Assembly: GCF_052857255.1 (NCBI RefSeq)
Contig: NC_135498.1
Location: 162,379,124 to 162,443,123, forward strand
DNA length: 64,000 nucleotides
Direction of reading: 5' to 3'
Source: Amblyomma americanum
Lineage: Eukaryota; Arthropoda; Arachnida; Ixodida; Ixodidae
Each line of letters begins with the position of its first letter. Within the stretch, counting starts at the first letter, position 1. A model generated the notes under the pieces. It saw nothing but the letters and a program-made list of their open reading frames with translations. It ran no database searches and was not told the DNA's origin. A program made the position numbers and the translations under genes. This document shows, one piece after another, positions 29,795 through 41,923 of the stretch.

Positions 29795-31813
29795 GAAATG
29801 AAACACGTGCTTTCGCATTCCTCAACGTATACGCAGACTTATTGCTCTCCGAGTTTTTTTAGCCATTACACTATTGGCATTCCTCCAGCGCCGCTTGACT
29901 GCAACTTTGACAAACGTTGACAAACTAATCCATCTTACAATCTTTTCAATCCAACTTTGACAAACCAATCCATGCGGCACCTGACAGCGCAGGCAAGAGA
30001 CGAAGAGTGGAGGACCAGTACGAGGCGCTCCTCGCCAGCCTAATGGAAAAAAGTTAGCAAAACTCTCAAAGAGCCGCGAAAACAGCAAAAAAGCAACTGA
30101 AAAAATTGGCTTTGGTTTAGCTCTGGGTAAACCTGGAGTTACGCGAGAGCTGAGCGTTCCGTTCTTATCTTCGTAAATGCAAATGAGATATGAAATGCTA
30201 AATATGCAAATAAGATATGAAATGCGGGTGGCAGTACAGTGATATGTGCTTTCATAAAGCAGCATGAAGCCTTCTTGACAGCGTATGTCATTCACGGGTG
30301 ATGAAAGCAAAGCAAAACCTTACAGATGCAATCCCCCGTGCACATGAGGTTGAAGAAAATGTTTAACAGATAAGTAGGCTTTTTTTCTGGTTGTGTTTTA
30401 TAGTATACTGTACAGTTTTAGCTATTACGTGTGATGTGATCCTGATTTACATTTTTTGTACTTTAGGGCAAATTAATGTGGAATTATTATTGTGGATGCA
30501 CACTATACTAAGCTTCAAAATGGTGAGTGAAGATGTATACTTTATTTTGTACCTGTTTGCAAGCCAGTGGCAACTAGGACTGCACAACACATTATTTTCT
30601 GTACGAACCGTGACATGGCATGTGGCATGCACTTATATTTCATCAGTTGTCTTTCAATCCCTGAGAATAAGTGGCCTTATAACACACACGAATTCAGCAA
30701 TAGAAATGATAACAGCAAAAGGTGAAGTGGCCTCTAGTATATATGGCGCTAAGGCGAGCTGCGCCATCTGCGTGGCGTTTAAGTCATCCTTCATAATTTT
30801 TGAAGATATTTTGTTGCTTCATTGGGCACCTGGTCTCTAAATCATTTCGGCCCCAACATATATTACATGAGAAACGCGCAAATTCTTTCAGAAGAGCCCC
30901 CATGACAGGAAACTGATGTGAAGCGGTACCAGTATGCCCGTCGCAAATCCATGGCTGCAATTCTTGCCATTTTTGTATGAAAGAGTTACTCCGTCATCAT
31001 TCATGGTTCAAGCCACCAAGCATGTGTTGGGTGCAGATAGGTTTCCTTCTCAATATTTGAGTACCGAATGAACAAATGTTACATGTGAATTTTGCATGAG
31101 TAGTATTTGCACAGACCACAGATGTATACGCAATACTTGCAGTGAAGGGGCCCTTTTGATATCTTAGCCACTCTAGAGAATGTTGCGTGTCACAGACTCT
31201 ATTTGTCTTTTACCACTCTTTGTGTGCTGTATTCTTCACATGCATGCTTCAGGATATCTTCCAGCCTTCTGCACGAGCTCTTTAGCTTGGTGCCAAGGTA
31301 CCTCCAGCGCAGTAGCTGAGCATGGCCGACAGGCCTTCTGAGCGGCACTGTAGGGAAAAACATCATAACAGTGGAAATTGTCAGTTGTAAACGAAGGGGC
31401 ACTCGAGTTAGCAGAAACTTCACAAAAATAAAATTATGGGCGAAGACACCCTCGGCAGAGTATCAGAGCATGCAACCTGTGTGTTTTCATGATGAATAAA
31501 AATTCAAAGTGCATGGTCAACCTGCACAAGGGGACCGGATCCACGGGACAGCTGCGCAAAGGGGTTGGCAAAAGAAATCGGTAAAAATTTATTCCTTTAT
31601 TTTAATCCCCACAATTTGTGAAGCTTGAAAAGTAAATGAACAGATTTTATCCCGCTGGTCTTTGATGAAGACAATCGGCTTCTACTTGTCTAAGATTTTC
31701 TCGGCATGTAATTCGACGTATGTCGTTCGAATAAAATGTGAACACCTGTTTATTGATGAGATTCTGAGCAGAACGCGTGCATCAGTGTCAGCTTCCGAGG
31801 CCCTCGTTCGGGA
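29795..31813. other. unrecognised stretch
   Basis: No defensible gene. A frame of 149 codons at 30391-30840 is hydrophobic and AT-driven with no domain. A 40-bp piece at 30107-30145 is shared with LINE 2 at 11592-11632. Confidence 0.45.
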
Positions 31814-32699
31814 ACGAGTTTGTGGTGTCCGATAGCTGTGATGGATACAGAAGCGAAAAAACTACGCAGCACGTACAGTTTAGCAAGTATCACCAATCAC
31901 GTCCGCGTTGTCACGGTACGCCCCCAAGTACACGATCTTCGCTTTGAACTCCGTCACCTCCGTTTTCTCAACTGCACCTAAATGGTCACCATTTAGGATT
32001 TAGCCTTAGTACAGGCACACTAACGGCAACGAGAGAGGCAAGAGACTCGATGGACCTCGAAAAAAGTTTGTCTGGCTACTTCGGCGAAAATGCACTGTGA
32101 ACGCTCTATCCAGATACGAGACCAAAACTCTTAGCGTATTTATCTTTGTGGGATTGCGCTTTTGCTATCCCATCCCGACACAGATAGCTACATATTCTCA
32201 ACTGAGAACACAACATACCGTCGACTCGACGTATGCATCGCTGACTGCTACCAAGAAATTAGCGGCAACACACATGCCACATAAAAAGCCCAACGACCGG
32301 AGTCACATCCGTGAGCAAGGCGTTGCCGTCCAGCTAAATAATGGCAAAGACGTTAAGGTCCTTGCCACCTGTAATAATAGATAAACACGGCGGAAACATG
32401 TTTCCGTTTGTCACAGACACCGGCGACACATGAACTCTTTTTCTCCATGGCATATTCTGTAAAGACGTTCGTCCCTTAGCGGGATTTCACGAGTATCGAT
32501 AGTCATGCCGTAGCCTGAAAATCGGTCTGATCGTCTCTGGCGCCCTTAGAGAATGTGAAAATTAAGTGCATAGAGTAAAAGAAGCGATTAGCCGCCCACA
32601 AAGCAGCGAGAAGTTTGGCACAAGCAAGCTATGCATAGACCTCTACTCATACCATGTTGCCAGACTTCGCAGCACATCCTGAATCTGATTTTGCTTGTG

Positions 32700-33470
32700 A
32701 ATATATTGTCTACAGAGAAAAAGAAATTAGGACTGTTATAGACTTTGGTCTATGAATTCGTTACAGTCTAAAGGAACTTAAGGTGGTTATAGACATCCTA
32801 TATATAGTTCTAAGATAGTGTGTAGACAAAACGAAATTAAGTCTGTCATAGGCTTAGGCTATGCAACCTCTATAGATTATCTCTAGACAAAGAAAATTAA
32901 GGATGTTGCAGGCTTTAGTCTAGAGATAGAGTATAGACCTTCTATAAGCAAGACATAGTTAAGCCTGGCATAAGCTTAGGCTGTAGATAGTCGATACAGA
33001 AAAGGAAATTAAGGCTATTATTGACCTAAGTCTATAGACCATGGACACACAGAGGAAAAAAGAACTGTTGTAGAAGTTTCCTATATACAGTCTTTGGACT
33101 GGTTGTAAAGAAAAGTAAATTATGCTGTTATAAACTTCATAGATAGTCTATATACTGTTGTATACAAAAGGATATTTAGGCGATTACAGATATCAGTATA
33201 CAGATAGTCTATAGACAAAAATGGAAACTGTTATAGACGCCAGTCCATAGACAGTCTATAGACTTTCTATGGACAACGAGAAATGAGAGCGGTCATAAAA
33301 TTTTGTCTATAATTAGTCTATAGACTGTCTATATGCAAGAGAAAATTGAGGGGTTGATAGACTTTAGTCTATACATAGATAAAAGAATATCTATACAAAG
33401 ATGCACATGTCAAAAGGATGGTTCTTGAAGGTCTATAGACCTTTTTATAAATGTCTAGAAGGTCATCTTA
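32700..33470 (+). repeat. minisatellite with palindromic GTCTATAGAC core, copy 1
   Basis: Roughly twelve diverged units of 50-60 bp. A typical unit reads: TAGACAAAAGGAAATTAAGG, a short spacer with GTTATAGACTTTAGTC, then TATAGATAGTCTATAGAC. Starting points of the GAAATTA-like part fall near 32723, 32773, 32833, 32893, 32956, 33006 and 33116. The palindromic core could form hairpins on either strand. Confidence 0.85.
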
Positions 33471-33687
33471 TAATAATAAATCGGAACTAAACGGCAGCAA
33501 TAGCCTCAGCTAAGCTGGACAATGCAATAAAAGGGAAAAATTCAACAAGGGAATAATTCAGCAACCAATATTTTTCATATAATCGTTCGCCGAGGACGAA
33601 TCAGATATTCAAGACAACTGGTAATTATTTTTCAACATCCTAGGGAATTCTAAGTATTCCATAAGAAAATCCCGGGAAAACCTCTCA

Positions 33688-34366
33688 AACGCTGTCATTG
33701 ACTGACTTCGTTTTGAAGTGCCTTGAAAATTAAGGGTTTCTGCCTCTCTAGACATGTTGTATTGCTCAAGCAGCAGTGCTTCTGAAATGTTTGCTAGCGC
33801 GAACCAGACCATGTCATTGACATTTTATTTTTAGGTGCGCTTTTTCAATTCAAGCCTGAAAAAAATTAGAAACCAACTCTTTTCTTTTCTTACTTCTGAA
33901 AAAGAACGGACTGCAAGAAATGTATTACCTACCCAGTCCATGCAAAGGGTCCCTCTCGAAGGTCACGTATCAAAAGTAAGACATTTAGAATAAACATCAG
34001 TTGAAAGGCTTGAAGCAAGAGAAATGAGTTTTTCGCAAACTTCAAACTGCAATTTTAGCAACCTACATTTAGTTTTGTTTTTATCGGACAATAAATGGCG
34101 CCTGTATGCTGCTGGGTGTTCAAGTTTCTCGGTGTCACCGACTGATGGTGTTTTGCAAGTGCCCTTAACTTTAAGGCTCTCTGTCTCTCTCGACATGCTG
34201 TAGCACTGCTTGTCAATTGTTTGCTAGCAAAAACCCCAGCGCACCATCTCCATTTTATTTTTTAGTCGCGTTTATTTCAATTCATGCCGGCAAAAAATAA
34301 CAAAAATACTCTTTTCTCTTCTTACTTCTGGACAAAGAACAGACAGCAACAAATGTATTGCCTACA
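33688..34366 (+). repeat. 440-bp-spaced internal direct duplication
   Basis: 33688-33932 and 34128-34366 are diverged direct copies (shared: TCTGCCTCTCTAGACATG-like, TTTGCTAGC, CATTTTATTTTTTAG-like, CTTACTTCTG, AATGTATTRCCTAC). The duplication lies inside the 3' part of the dispersed repeat. Confidence 0.75.
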
Positions 34367-34399
34367 AGTATATGAAAATGGCCCCTACATGCGCCGTAG

Positions 34400-36420
34400 G
34401 TTTCAGGCGTACCTATATAGCATGGCCACATTTCCCCTGTATTCAAGAGTGCCCATTGTCTCGTCCTTCTGGAGCACATTTTGATCAGTCAGCCATTAAC
34501 AAGGTAGCTTAATTTTATAGCATATTAGAGCAATTTTATATATTAGGGAACTTATTTATGATGTTTCTAGGACAAGCACCTTGATGTCCCTTCATAAACC
34601 AGGCGTTACAGGGAATACTTTATTACAAAAATAAGTTATTTGGGTAAATTATGGCTTTTACGGGATAGTGCTACCAGTGCTGGTAGACATCAGAAAGTTA
34701 GTGAACTCTTTTAAACATTAAGTTGGTAACTCATTTATGATCATTAGCTTTTTAACTATTATGGTTAGGCACCTATTTGCAATTAGAGATTTGTAGCTGC
34801 TCGGTAGTAATAGCTTGATCAGTTTTTAAAACTCCAAACACGTGATTATCCACGGTGCTGTGACTCGACCAATTTTGGCTACATCGTGCCACAATACACG
34901 CGCTTTCGAAAGCATGCAGGCAAAGCAACCTCTCCAGTGCAAATAACTAGCCAATGAAGGCAAATTTTGTCGAGCCACAGCGCCCACGGTAATCGCGTTT
35001 TCTGAGTTATAAGAACTGATATGTGCATTTCTAACGACCAGCTAGAAATATCTATTTGCAAGCATGTGCTTAACTCTAATAGTCAATAAGTTAATTATTA
35101 AAATATAGATAACGAGTTTGCTGGTTGAAATGAATCACCGATTTCTTGTGTCCACCAACACCAAGTCGCCTATCACTGGGTGCGTTGACTGAAATAGCAC
35201 AGATTTTTTTCTGGTTATTTTGTGAACTATATTATACTTACCACTGAAGTGTACTGCTTCAAAATTTTTTAATAAATAACCTTACTATGGGAGAAAACGG
35301 CACAGCGACCCTGCCGCGCGCTTGTGTTTTCTTATTCTCTTTATGGTCATGCACTCTACATAGTCTTCACTTAATGGCAGCTTTACAATCAGTGTCCTGA
35401 AAGAGGGAGACCTGAGATCGTTCTTATGCGCGCTCTCAGAATATTTCTGCGCAACAGGAAAAGTTCTTTCCATTTTCCGAATATGTTCTACACTGGAGAC
35501 ACCACTCTCTGGAAGTCAGAACACGTTACAGGTATGACATTTTAAATCTCCTTCAACTGTGAAAGCTCGCAAAAGAAGACGCTGTCCTCCGAGTAGATTT
35601 CATTGCATTGTTCATAAGACAAAGCTCAGAACGCAGTTGAGTGCAAGGTGTGTGCCTTGAGAGTTAAACAGAACGTTCGAGAGTACTACAAAGGAGATTT
35701 AAAATAGGTGCGAACATGAAAAATTATGAATCCAATATTATTCACAAGTTTGATGTCAATCAAAGATTTAAAAATATACCATTCTGTATTGTCTGTCTCC
35801 AAACCAGCTGTTAGTTATCTCCGTAAAATTAGTTCCTCCGATCATGTCTGTGTGATTTCTCTGCTGCGCATCATCTGTGGCCAGCCTGGGATAATACGTA
35901 CAACCTATATGAAGGCAGATTCTCCACTATATGCGATCCGTAGCCCGCTCACGACAACCATTTTTCACGCCTTGAAATTTTTTATGTGTTATAATTTTCA
36001 TCGCTCCAAAGGATATGACTGTCTATCTGACATTACGTTGAGTCACTTCAGTCCCAAGACTCCGAAGAAAGTTGCTTTGAACTTGCAGAAGAGTTACGAC
36101 TCCCGCGCCTCTGTGTCGCGACGTGTGCGAAATTTGACGTCTTTTCTATAGTTTCGTAGGGAACAGACGAAAGAAGTCTCCCGTATAGAACGAAAAATAT
36201 ATTTGGTGACCCTCGCACGTTTGACTTTTAGTGCGTTGTCTCTATCGGACTCGTTTTGAGACTCCGAGTTATGCTTATTCCGCGCGTAAAATCCGAATTG
36301 AGGTCCTCCATAGTAGCGACATTATATTAGAGCTTTAAGAGGTACCTCGCGTTTCGGGTCTCAGCGATGTGCTTTATAACACAAATCGTAACCTCGTGGT
36401 GCCATGGTAATCGATGGGGT
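34400..36420. other. AT-rich, no recognisable gene
   Basis: No motif-bearing frame. The 141-codon frame at 35726-36151 has no family features I recognise and lies in AT-rich DNA; I do not call it a gene. Confidence 0.45.
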
Positions 36421-36424
36421 TACA

Positions 36425-36640
36425 TAATAGATTCAAACTGTTTTTGTTTACGTGGTTTAACGTCCCAGAGCGACCCGCGCTATGAATGACGCCATAGTGA
36501 AGGGCTCCGCAAGATTTGAAAAGCTTGATTTTTAACGTGCACTGAAAACGTACAGCACACGGGTCTCAAAAACTTCACCTCCATCGAAATTTCACCGCTA
36601 TGGACACCATCGAGCAGCCCGCGTATTTCACGGCAATCGA
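36425..36640 (-). mobile_element. Ruka-like SINE body, inverted
   Basis: On the minus strand this reads ATTTCGATGGAGGTGAAGTT...CAGTGCACGTTAAAAATC...GGGACGTTAAACCACG, the body and tail of the SINE at 25589-25820. The tRNA-like head is largely missing; only CGTGAAATACGCGGGCTGC remains at its 5' edge. Confidence 0.75.
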
Positions 36641-36689
36641 TTAAACCATAACAGGTCACAGCGTGATTCCCGCGCACCCCAACTGTGAA

Positions 36690-38560
36690 CTAATTGGATT
36701 GGGAAAACGGTTTTGTGGGCGCTATCTAGATGGCTTCGAGCCCATGGCTCTCGGCGACCTTGTGAGCCCATTCGCTGGCCCACACTGGCGTCGAGGGGTC
36801 TCCGCTGGCCAGTATAGCCTCCGACCGCTTTGGAGAAAGGACTGGTAGTAGCGGTGCCTTTCGGCAGCTCCATAGGACGTGGTCGTATCCGGTAATCTCA
36901 CCGCATTCTTTGCGCCTCGGATTGTGTTGCCTTCAGTATATCAGTGCTAGACTCGAAGGAATAAAGAAGGCTCGAGTACGGAGACGGCGCCACGTTACAT
37001 CCTGGCTTTTGTCTAACTTTCTGTCTTGTGGCGGATAGATCCACCTTTCCAGTTTAAACTGATTAGAGTAGTCGTCAAAGGACAATATTTAATATGTCGT
37101 AAAATTAGGGGAATCAGACAGGCTCAATTCTCGGCCGACATAACCTCGAGCTATACTGTGAGCCACCTCGTTTCTCCTGTTCCGTGAGTGGGCCGGCTTC
37201 CATATTGGTTCCACCTCTCTTTCGTTCCAGTCTTGATGTCTTAGGTTTAGTTCTGCCTCCTTGGGGATCATACCCCACATGAACTTGCTTATAGCGTCCT
37301 TTGGCTCGATAATTATGGCGACTGCTTTGGTCCTGACCATTGCCATTGCAATAACCGAATCCTCCGCCGTCCCTGAGGTCTTTGTTTTGACCGAACCGGC
37401 CGTTAATGTTTCACCCGAGTCGGTCACGCCCACAATTACAAAGTGGTCGCCTCCTACGTATTCCGCCACGTCTACATAGGCCCTGTATTCTGAGCCTTCT
37501 TCTTTGGCTTCAAGGGCCTCTGCTTTTCCGCTCCTTCTGACTTCGTGAAAAGCAGAGTGCATGTGTTTTTTAGAAATGGTTTTATAGTGAGTAATTTTCT
37601 CACTTCCTTCGGTAGTTCTGCCTGCGCGTTTGTTTTTGGGATTCTGTGATGTAGTCCTAGGTTGCTCAGGATCTTGCATGCCGCAGGTGTGGTTGCGAGC
37701 CTCCTTAAATGCGCAAATATATGTGCCTCGCGTAGTTCCATGGTGGTGTTGTAGGCCCTCCGATTAAGAAGCCTTTCCGTAGATGTGCAGTGGCGCAGCC
37801 CGAAGGTTTCTTTACGTGCCTGCGTTGTGATTGCCTCTATCGTGCTTTGTTTTTCCGCAATCCCTAGCTTAAGGTGGGGAATGGCGTATGCTGTTCTGCC
37901 TATCACAAAAGCCTGAACCATTCGCATAGATCTTTCTCTTTGATTCCCCTTCTTTTGTTCGCCATTCGCATTATGAGCCTGGTTGTCATGTTAATTGTTG
38001 ACTTCAGTCAGTTTATTCTCTCAGTGTTATTTCTGTTGCCCTGGACGATCAGTATTAAGACCCTGATTGTTTTCAATCTGGCTTCCAGTGTCACATTTGC
38101 CTGTACGAGAATGTCTTATCTGTTGTTATCGTGTTTGCTCGCCCCCCGGATCACCAGACGTTCGGATTTGCTGGGCGAGCATTTTAACTCGGCCCATTCC
38201 GCGCGTTCCTCGGCAATAGTGATGGACTAGCGGATATTTTCTTCTATTTCCGATCTTCGCTTGTGCGCGTCCATCGCATATAGCGTATGTTTTATCCTTA
38301 CGACAGTCTTCAATAGTGGCGGTAGGTTCTTCAACGCCAGGTTGAATAAGAAAGGAGGTAGTACTGAGCCGGGTGCCCTTGTCTCGCATCCTAAATGTTT
38401 CGGACTTCATATGTCTCTCACTTTTATTTGTTCTGTTCTTTTGGTTAAAAGGTTCCTAACGCAGTCGTAGATCCGCTTGTCAGGTAAATCTGCGCCAGTT
38501 TAGGTAATGTCACCTCGGGTTTGACGTTATCAAGGATTTCTATAGGTCAAAGGTCAGTAT
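36690..38560 (-). pseudogene. RNase H-bearing LINE (LINE 5): RT end, RNase H and zinc-like tail
   Basis: On the minus strand, RT remnants occur at 38,410-38,130 in mixed frames (RDKGTR, LFNLALKNLPPLLKT). These lead to the thumb and connection (37927-37472: AYNTTMELREAHIFAHLRRL, ACKILSNLGL). RNase H follows at about 37,500-37,110 (YVDVAEY with the first Asp, TAEDSVIAMAM with the Glu region, IIEPKDAI, W..AHSRNRRNEVAHSIAR). A zinc-like tail closes it at about 36,925-36,690 (KECGEITGYDHVLWSCRKAP). Order and wording fit an I-type LINE common in ticks. Frameshifts and the missing endonuclease show a dead, 5'-truncated copy. Confidence 0.8.
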
Positions 38561-38693
38561 AGTTTTAGCGCCCCATTCGTTGCTTGTAACGTAAAACTAT
38601 ATCGCCCCGGCGTACATATCCCTCTCTGGCTGGCGTCAAAGTCCTGCCACTTAGTTCGGTCATTTATGTAAAATTTGTGGACCCTTTCACTCC

Positions 38694-38793
38694 CTCCTTT
38701 ATCCCTTCCCTTACGGCGCGGTTCAGGTGTCCAACGATATATGAGACAGATACTGCGCCATTTCCTTTCCCCCAAAACCAATTATTATTATTC
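38694..38793 (+). mobile_element. SINE 3' fragment
   Basis: TTTCACTCCCTCCTTTATCC through CTGCGCCATTTCCTTTCCCC to an (ATT)n end matches 49113-49236, the 3' half of the full SINE at 48921. The head is absent. Confidence 0.85.
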
Positions 38794-39179
38794 ATTCGCC
38801 GCAGTATGTTCCGGCTGGTGTCATACGATTGATTATTTTGGGCAGCATAAACTTACTAGTTCAGGTAGAGCCTACCTATTTGCAGGGATTGCAAGAGCCG
38901 ACTCATATACCCCAAATTCCACGTATTTGCTATTATTCATATAAACACCGCGGCTCAACCGTTTATCGCAGAGTGATGGGGGTGGTGGCATTGTTAAGCG
39001 GAATTAAAAAACTTCAAGAAAGGACTTGAACGCAGTTTTACATCTGAAATGAGAAATATGAAAAATTCTGTAGACCGAATGAAAGAAAGCTTGACTTCAT
39101 GAGCAGCTGGCTTGATGAAACAACCAGCGGCTTAAAGTAAGCTTGTGCGAAAACCAACAACTGAAAAAAGGAGAAACAA

Positions 39180-39455
39180 ATGCTTCAGCAAAAGCTTTTC
39201 AAGGCCGAGATTTTCCTGGCGGAAACTCAAGCAGCACTCCTTAGGTCTGAACAGTACTGTCGAAACAGAAACCTAGAAATAAAAGGAGTTATGAAGGAGC
39301 CAAAAGAAAATCTTTCGCAGCTGCTTGAGAAAATTGGCGCAGAAATTGGCAAGCCGATCACACGGAATGACATTGATCTGTGTCACAGGGTGCCGGGCAA
39401 AGATGCAAGCAAGAAAAATATTATCATTGAAATTCATTGCCATGAAAAAACATGA
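39180..39455 (+). pseudogene. LINE 4 ORF1 fragment
   Basis: The frame begins in a coiled coil and runs into SEQYCRNRNLEIKGVMKEPK, LLEKIGAEIGKPITRNDIDL and CHRVPGKDASKKNIIIE, the standard RNA-binding core of ORF1 proteins in this LINE group. An upstream helix-rich piece lies near 39,020-39,100. No 2A-like start was found upstream, unlike LINE 1 and LINE 2. Confidence 0.75.
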
Positions 39456-39794
39456 CAAACTTCTTCAGCACAGTAAAAAAAACGACTAAGAAATACCCCA
39501 GACATAATTTCAGATCAGATCATATTCATACACGAATACCTATTCCCAGCTACGAAAAACTGTTAGACATGGCTTCTGCCGCAAGTACAAGCACGGCTGG
39601 AAGGTCGTATGGACACGAAACGGTTTCATCGTCGCACGGTGCACCGCGTCATCCGCAATCATTCCGATTACTCGAGAAGCTGATCTAGACAAGATCAGCA
39701 GCGACGCGCCGGACACTGTCACCAGCATTGGTCCCGAACGGCGATACTTCTGCGTAGGAAGGTCTTCTGATACTTATCGATGTTGATATCATAA

Positions 39795-41923
39795 ATGACC
39801 ACTGCTTTCACTCGTTTCGAAGACAATGCTAAACTTATCAAACAAAACAACACAGCCAAGTGTCTTAAACTGCTGCATTTGAATGCAAGATCAATCGAGT
39901 CAAAAAAGGATGGCATATCTGCTTTGCTTGAATCTTGCTATTGCAACTTTGGTGTCGTTTTTTTTTTTTTTACGGAGACGTGGTACAACCAATCTTAGAC
40001 TATTTTGTGCTACACGAATAGCACCATTTCTGTTTATATCGCATAGACAGGAGAGGAGGCGGCGTGTGAATAGTAACGTTGTTATCGCATTGTGAAGTTT
40101 TAAATGAATAAAGCGCTATCACAGACGACTACGAAATACTTAGCGTGAAAAATGATAAATTTTTTTTGCAGTTTTTTACCGCCCTCCCGTGAATAATGTT
40201 CGCTTATTCTTCGAGTTATTTGAACGCTTTCTTTCGTAAACAAACAACTCAGCGTATACATTAACAATTGCATGGGATTTTAATATACATCTATCTAAAA
40301 AACGTCTACCCAAGGCATAGAATTTCAAACACAACTCGAGTGCAGTGGTTTTTATATTGTCATTTCAGTACCAAGACGAGTCGCTTCATCAACATTATCA
40401 TCATTTGACTTGTTCATTACAAACTTATCTATAAGATAACAAACTCAGGAGCTGTAACCTGCGACATTAGCGAACACCTCCCCATATTTTTTTCTTACGG
40501 CGCAAAGAGCCCACGTTGAACAGACAGAGCTGAGCATGTATCGTTCCTTATCGCTTGAAGCATTAGCATATTTCAAGAAAATGATTAGGCAGACTGATAG
40601 GACAGATATTTTTGACTTTTCAAAAACGAACGCAGCATATGAAACATTTTCAGCCGCATTCCAAGCCATATGTGCTGATTGTTTCCCCTTAAACCTTATT
40701 TTCAGCCTAGAAAGGCTCGGAACCTATGGATTACACGGGAGTTGATGAAAAAAAAAGCAGAACAAACTTTTTAGGCGTTTCAAAGAAACACGCGATCCAG
40801 TAAAGTGGCTGGAATACGAAGCAGTTCGAAATAAACAAAACAGCGAAAAATAGAAATCAAAAAAGGACTACTGCAATCGTATTTTGGACGCAGACTGTCT
40901 ACGGAAGAGCGACAAAGTATGCAAGAAATTAAATTGTACAACCCAACCAGCACCCCGCGCATTGAAAGCCTTATCATAAATGGCAAATAGGCACATCGAA
41001 CATAACTTTTCAACTGTTTTCACAATTTTGCCACCTAAATAGGTGGAAACCGCGGGCGTAGCAGATCAACCAGTCAAATACCAATAAATCTAAAAAGCAT
41101 ATTCTTTCAGCCAAGCTATGCAAGCGAAGTAAGTACTGTATTTCAAAGCATTAACAATAGTCCTAGCACGGACACAGATGGTTTGAAGATAACGCCTATT
41201 AAATATGTAATTGATCATATTGCATCTTTGCTAGATTATATTTAATTCAGCACTCTCAGCAGGTGTGTTCCCAAAGAACATGCAATTAGCGCGTGTTGTC
41301 ATAATTCATAAGGGAGTGACAGAAACATTATTAATAACTACCGTCAAATTTACATTTTGCCAACATTTTCTAAAGGGCTAGAAAAAACAATATTGGAATG
41401 GACAATTTTTCTCAGAAACATGGTCTGTTAACTGAATGTCAGTTTTGATTCAGGAAATGGCGCTCCACAGTAAGTGCTTCGCGGAACCAAAAAGACATTA
41501 TATTAGAAAGTACAGAAAAAAACTAATGACTTTGGGAATCTATGTAGATTTCAGCAAAGCCTTTGATCATGTTAATCACAATTTATTAGTAGACAAGCAA
41601 GAAAATTATGATTTTCGTGGGACGTGCACTCTACTAATTCGTTCATACTTATCCTCACGCTCACCGTTCGTTGAATTAATGATCATAAGTCACAAATCCG
41701 ATCTATACAAAGTGGTATGCCACAAGGCAGCATTTTTGGTCACTTCGTTTTTCTATTTGATATAAATGATCAAGTGGTAATTGATAATTTGTACCACATT
41801 GTAATCTACGCTGATGATTGTAACATATCTTGTAGTGGAAAAAATTTAACCGATATTCTGCCACTCAAAAGTTCACTTTCTTTCCGGTTGCAGGAGTGCT
41901 CTGAGAATAACAACCTCTTATGA
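39795..41923 (+). pseudogene. LINE 4 endonuclease and reverse transcriptase
   Basis: The endonuclease opens with CLKLLHLNARSIESKKD and FTETWY (39,860-39,990) and can be followed weakly to VASSTLSSFDLFITNL near 40,390. RT pieces: NNYRQIYILPTFSKGLEK (about 41,330-41,385), GIYVDFSKAFDHVNHNLL (41,538-41,590), MPQGSIFG (41,717), and the catalytic YADDCN at 41,809-41,826. Many stops and frameshifts. Confidence 0.75.

Larger units (their letters stand above)
31814..34390 (+). mobile_element. unclassified dispersed repeat carrying a minisatellite, copy 1
   Basis: From ACGAGTTTGTGGTGTCCGAT onward this matches 61893-64000 in the same direction, block by block: a 5' part with coding-like remnants (31814-32690), a GTCTATAGAC minisatellite (about 32,700-33,470) and a 3' part (33,480-34,390) with TTTTTCGCAAACTTCAAACT and TGCTGCTGGG. 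The copies have drifted by substitutions and small gaps. No transposase, RT or terminal repeat is recognised, so the class is unknown. A Helitron-like or other non-autonomous element is possible. Confidence 0.7.

Noticed and set aside
30391..30840. 149-codon hydrophobic open frame
   Set aside because: AT-rich composition, no recognisable domain, no supporting copy or neighbour; likely chance.
32700..33470. CRISPR array
   Set aside because: Units are diverged, spacers are not unique sequences of fixed length, there are no cas genes, and the DNA is eukaryotic.
35726..36151. 141-codon open frame
   Set aside because: No family features, isolated in AT-rich DNA; cannot be separated from chance, and an exon would need splice and homology evidence that I cannot obtain.
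38820..39000. 2A-like start for LINE 4 ORF1
   Set aside because: I searched all three frames for an ExNPGP-type motif; only unrelated text (ADSYTPNS) is present.
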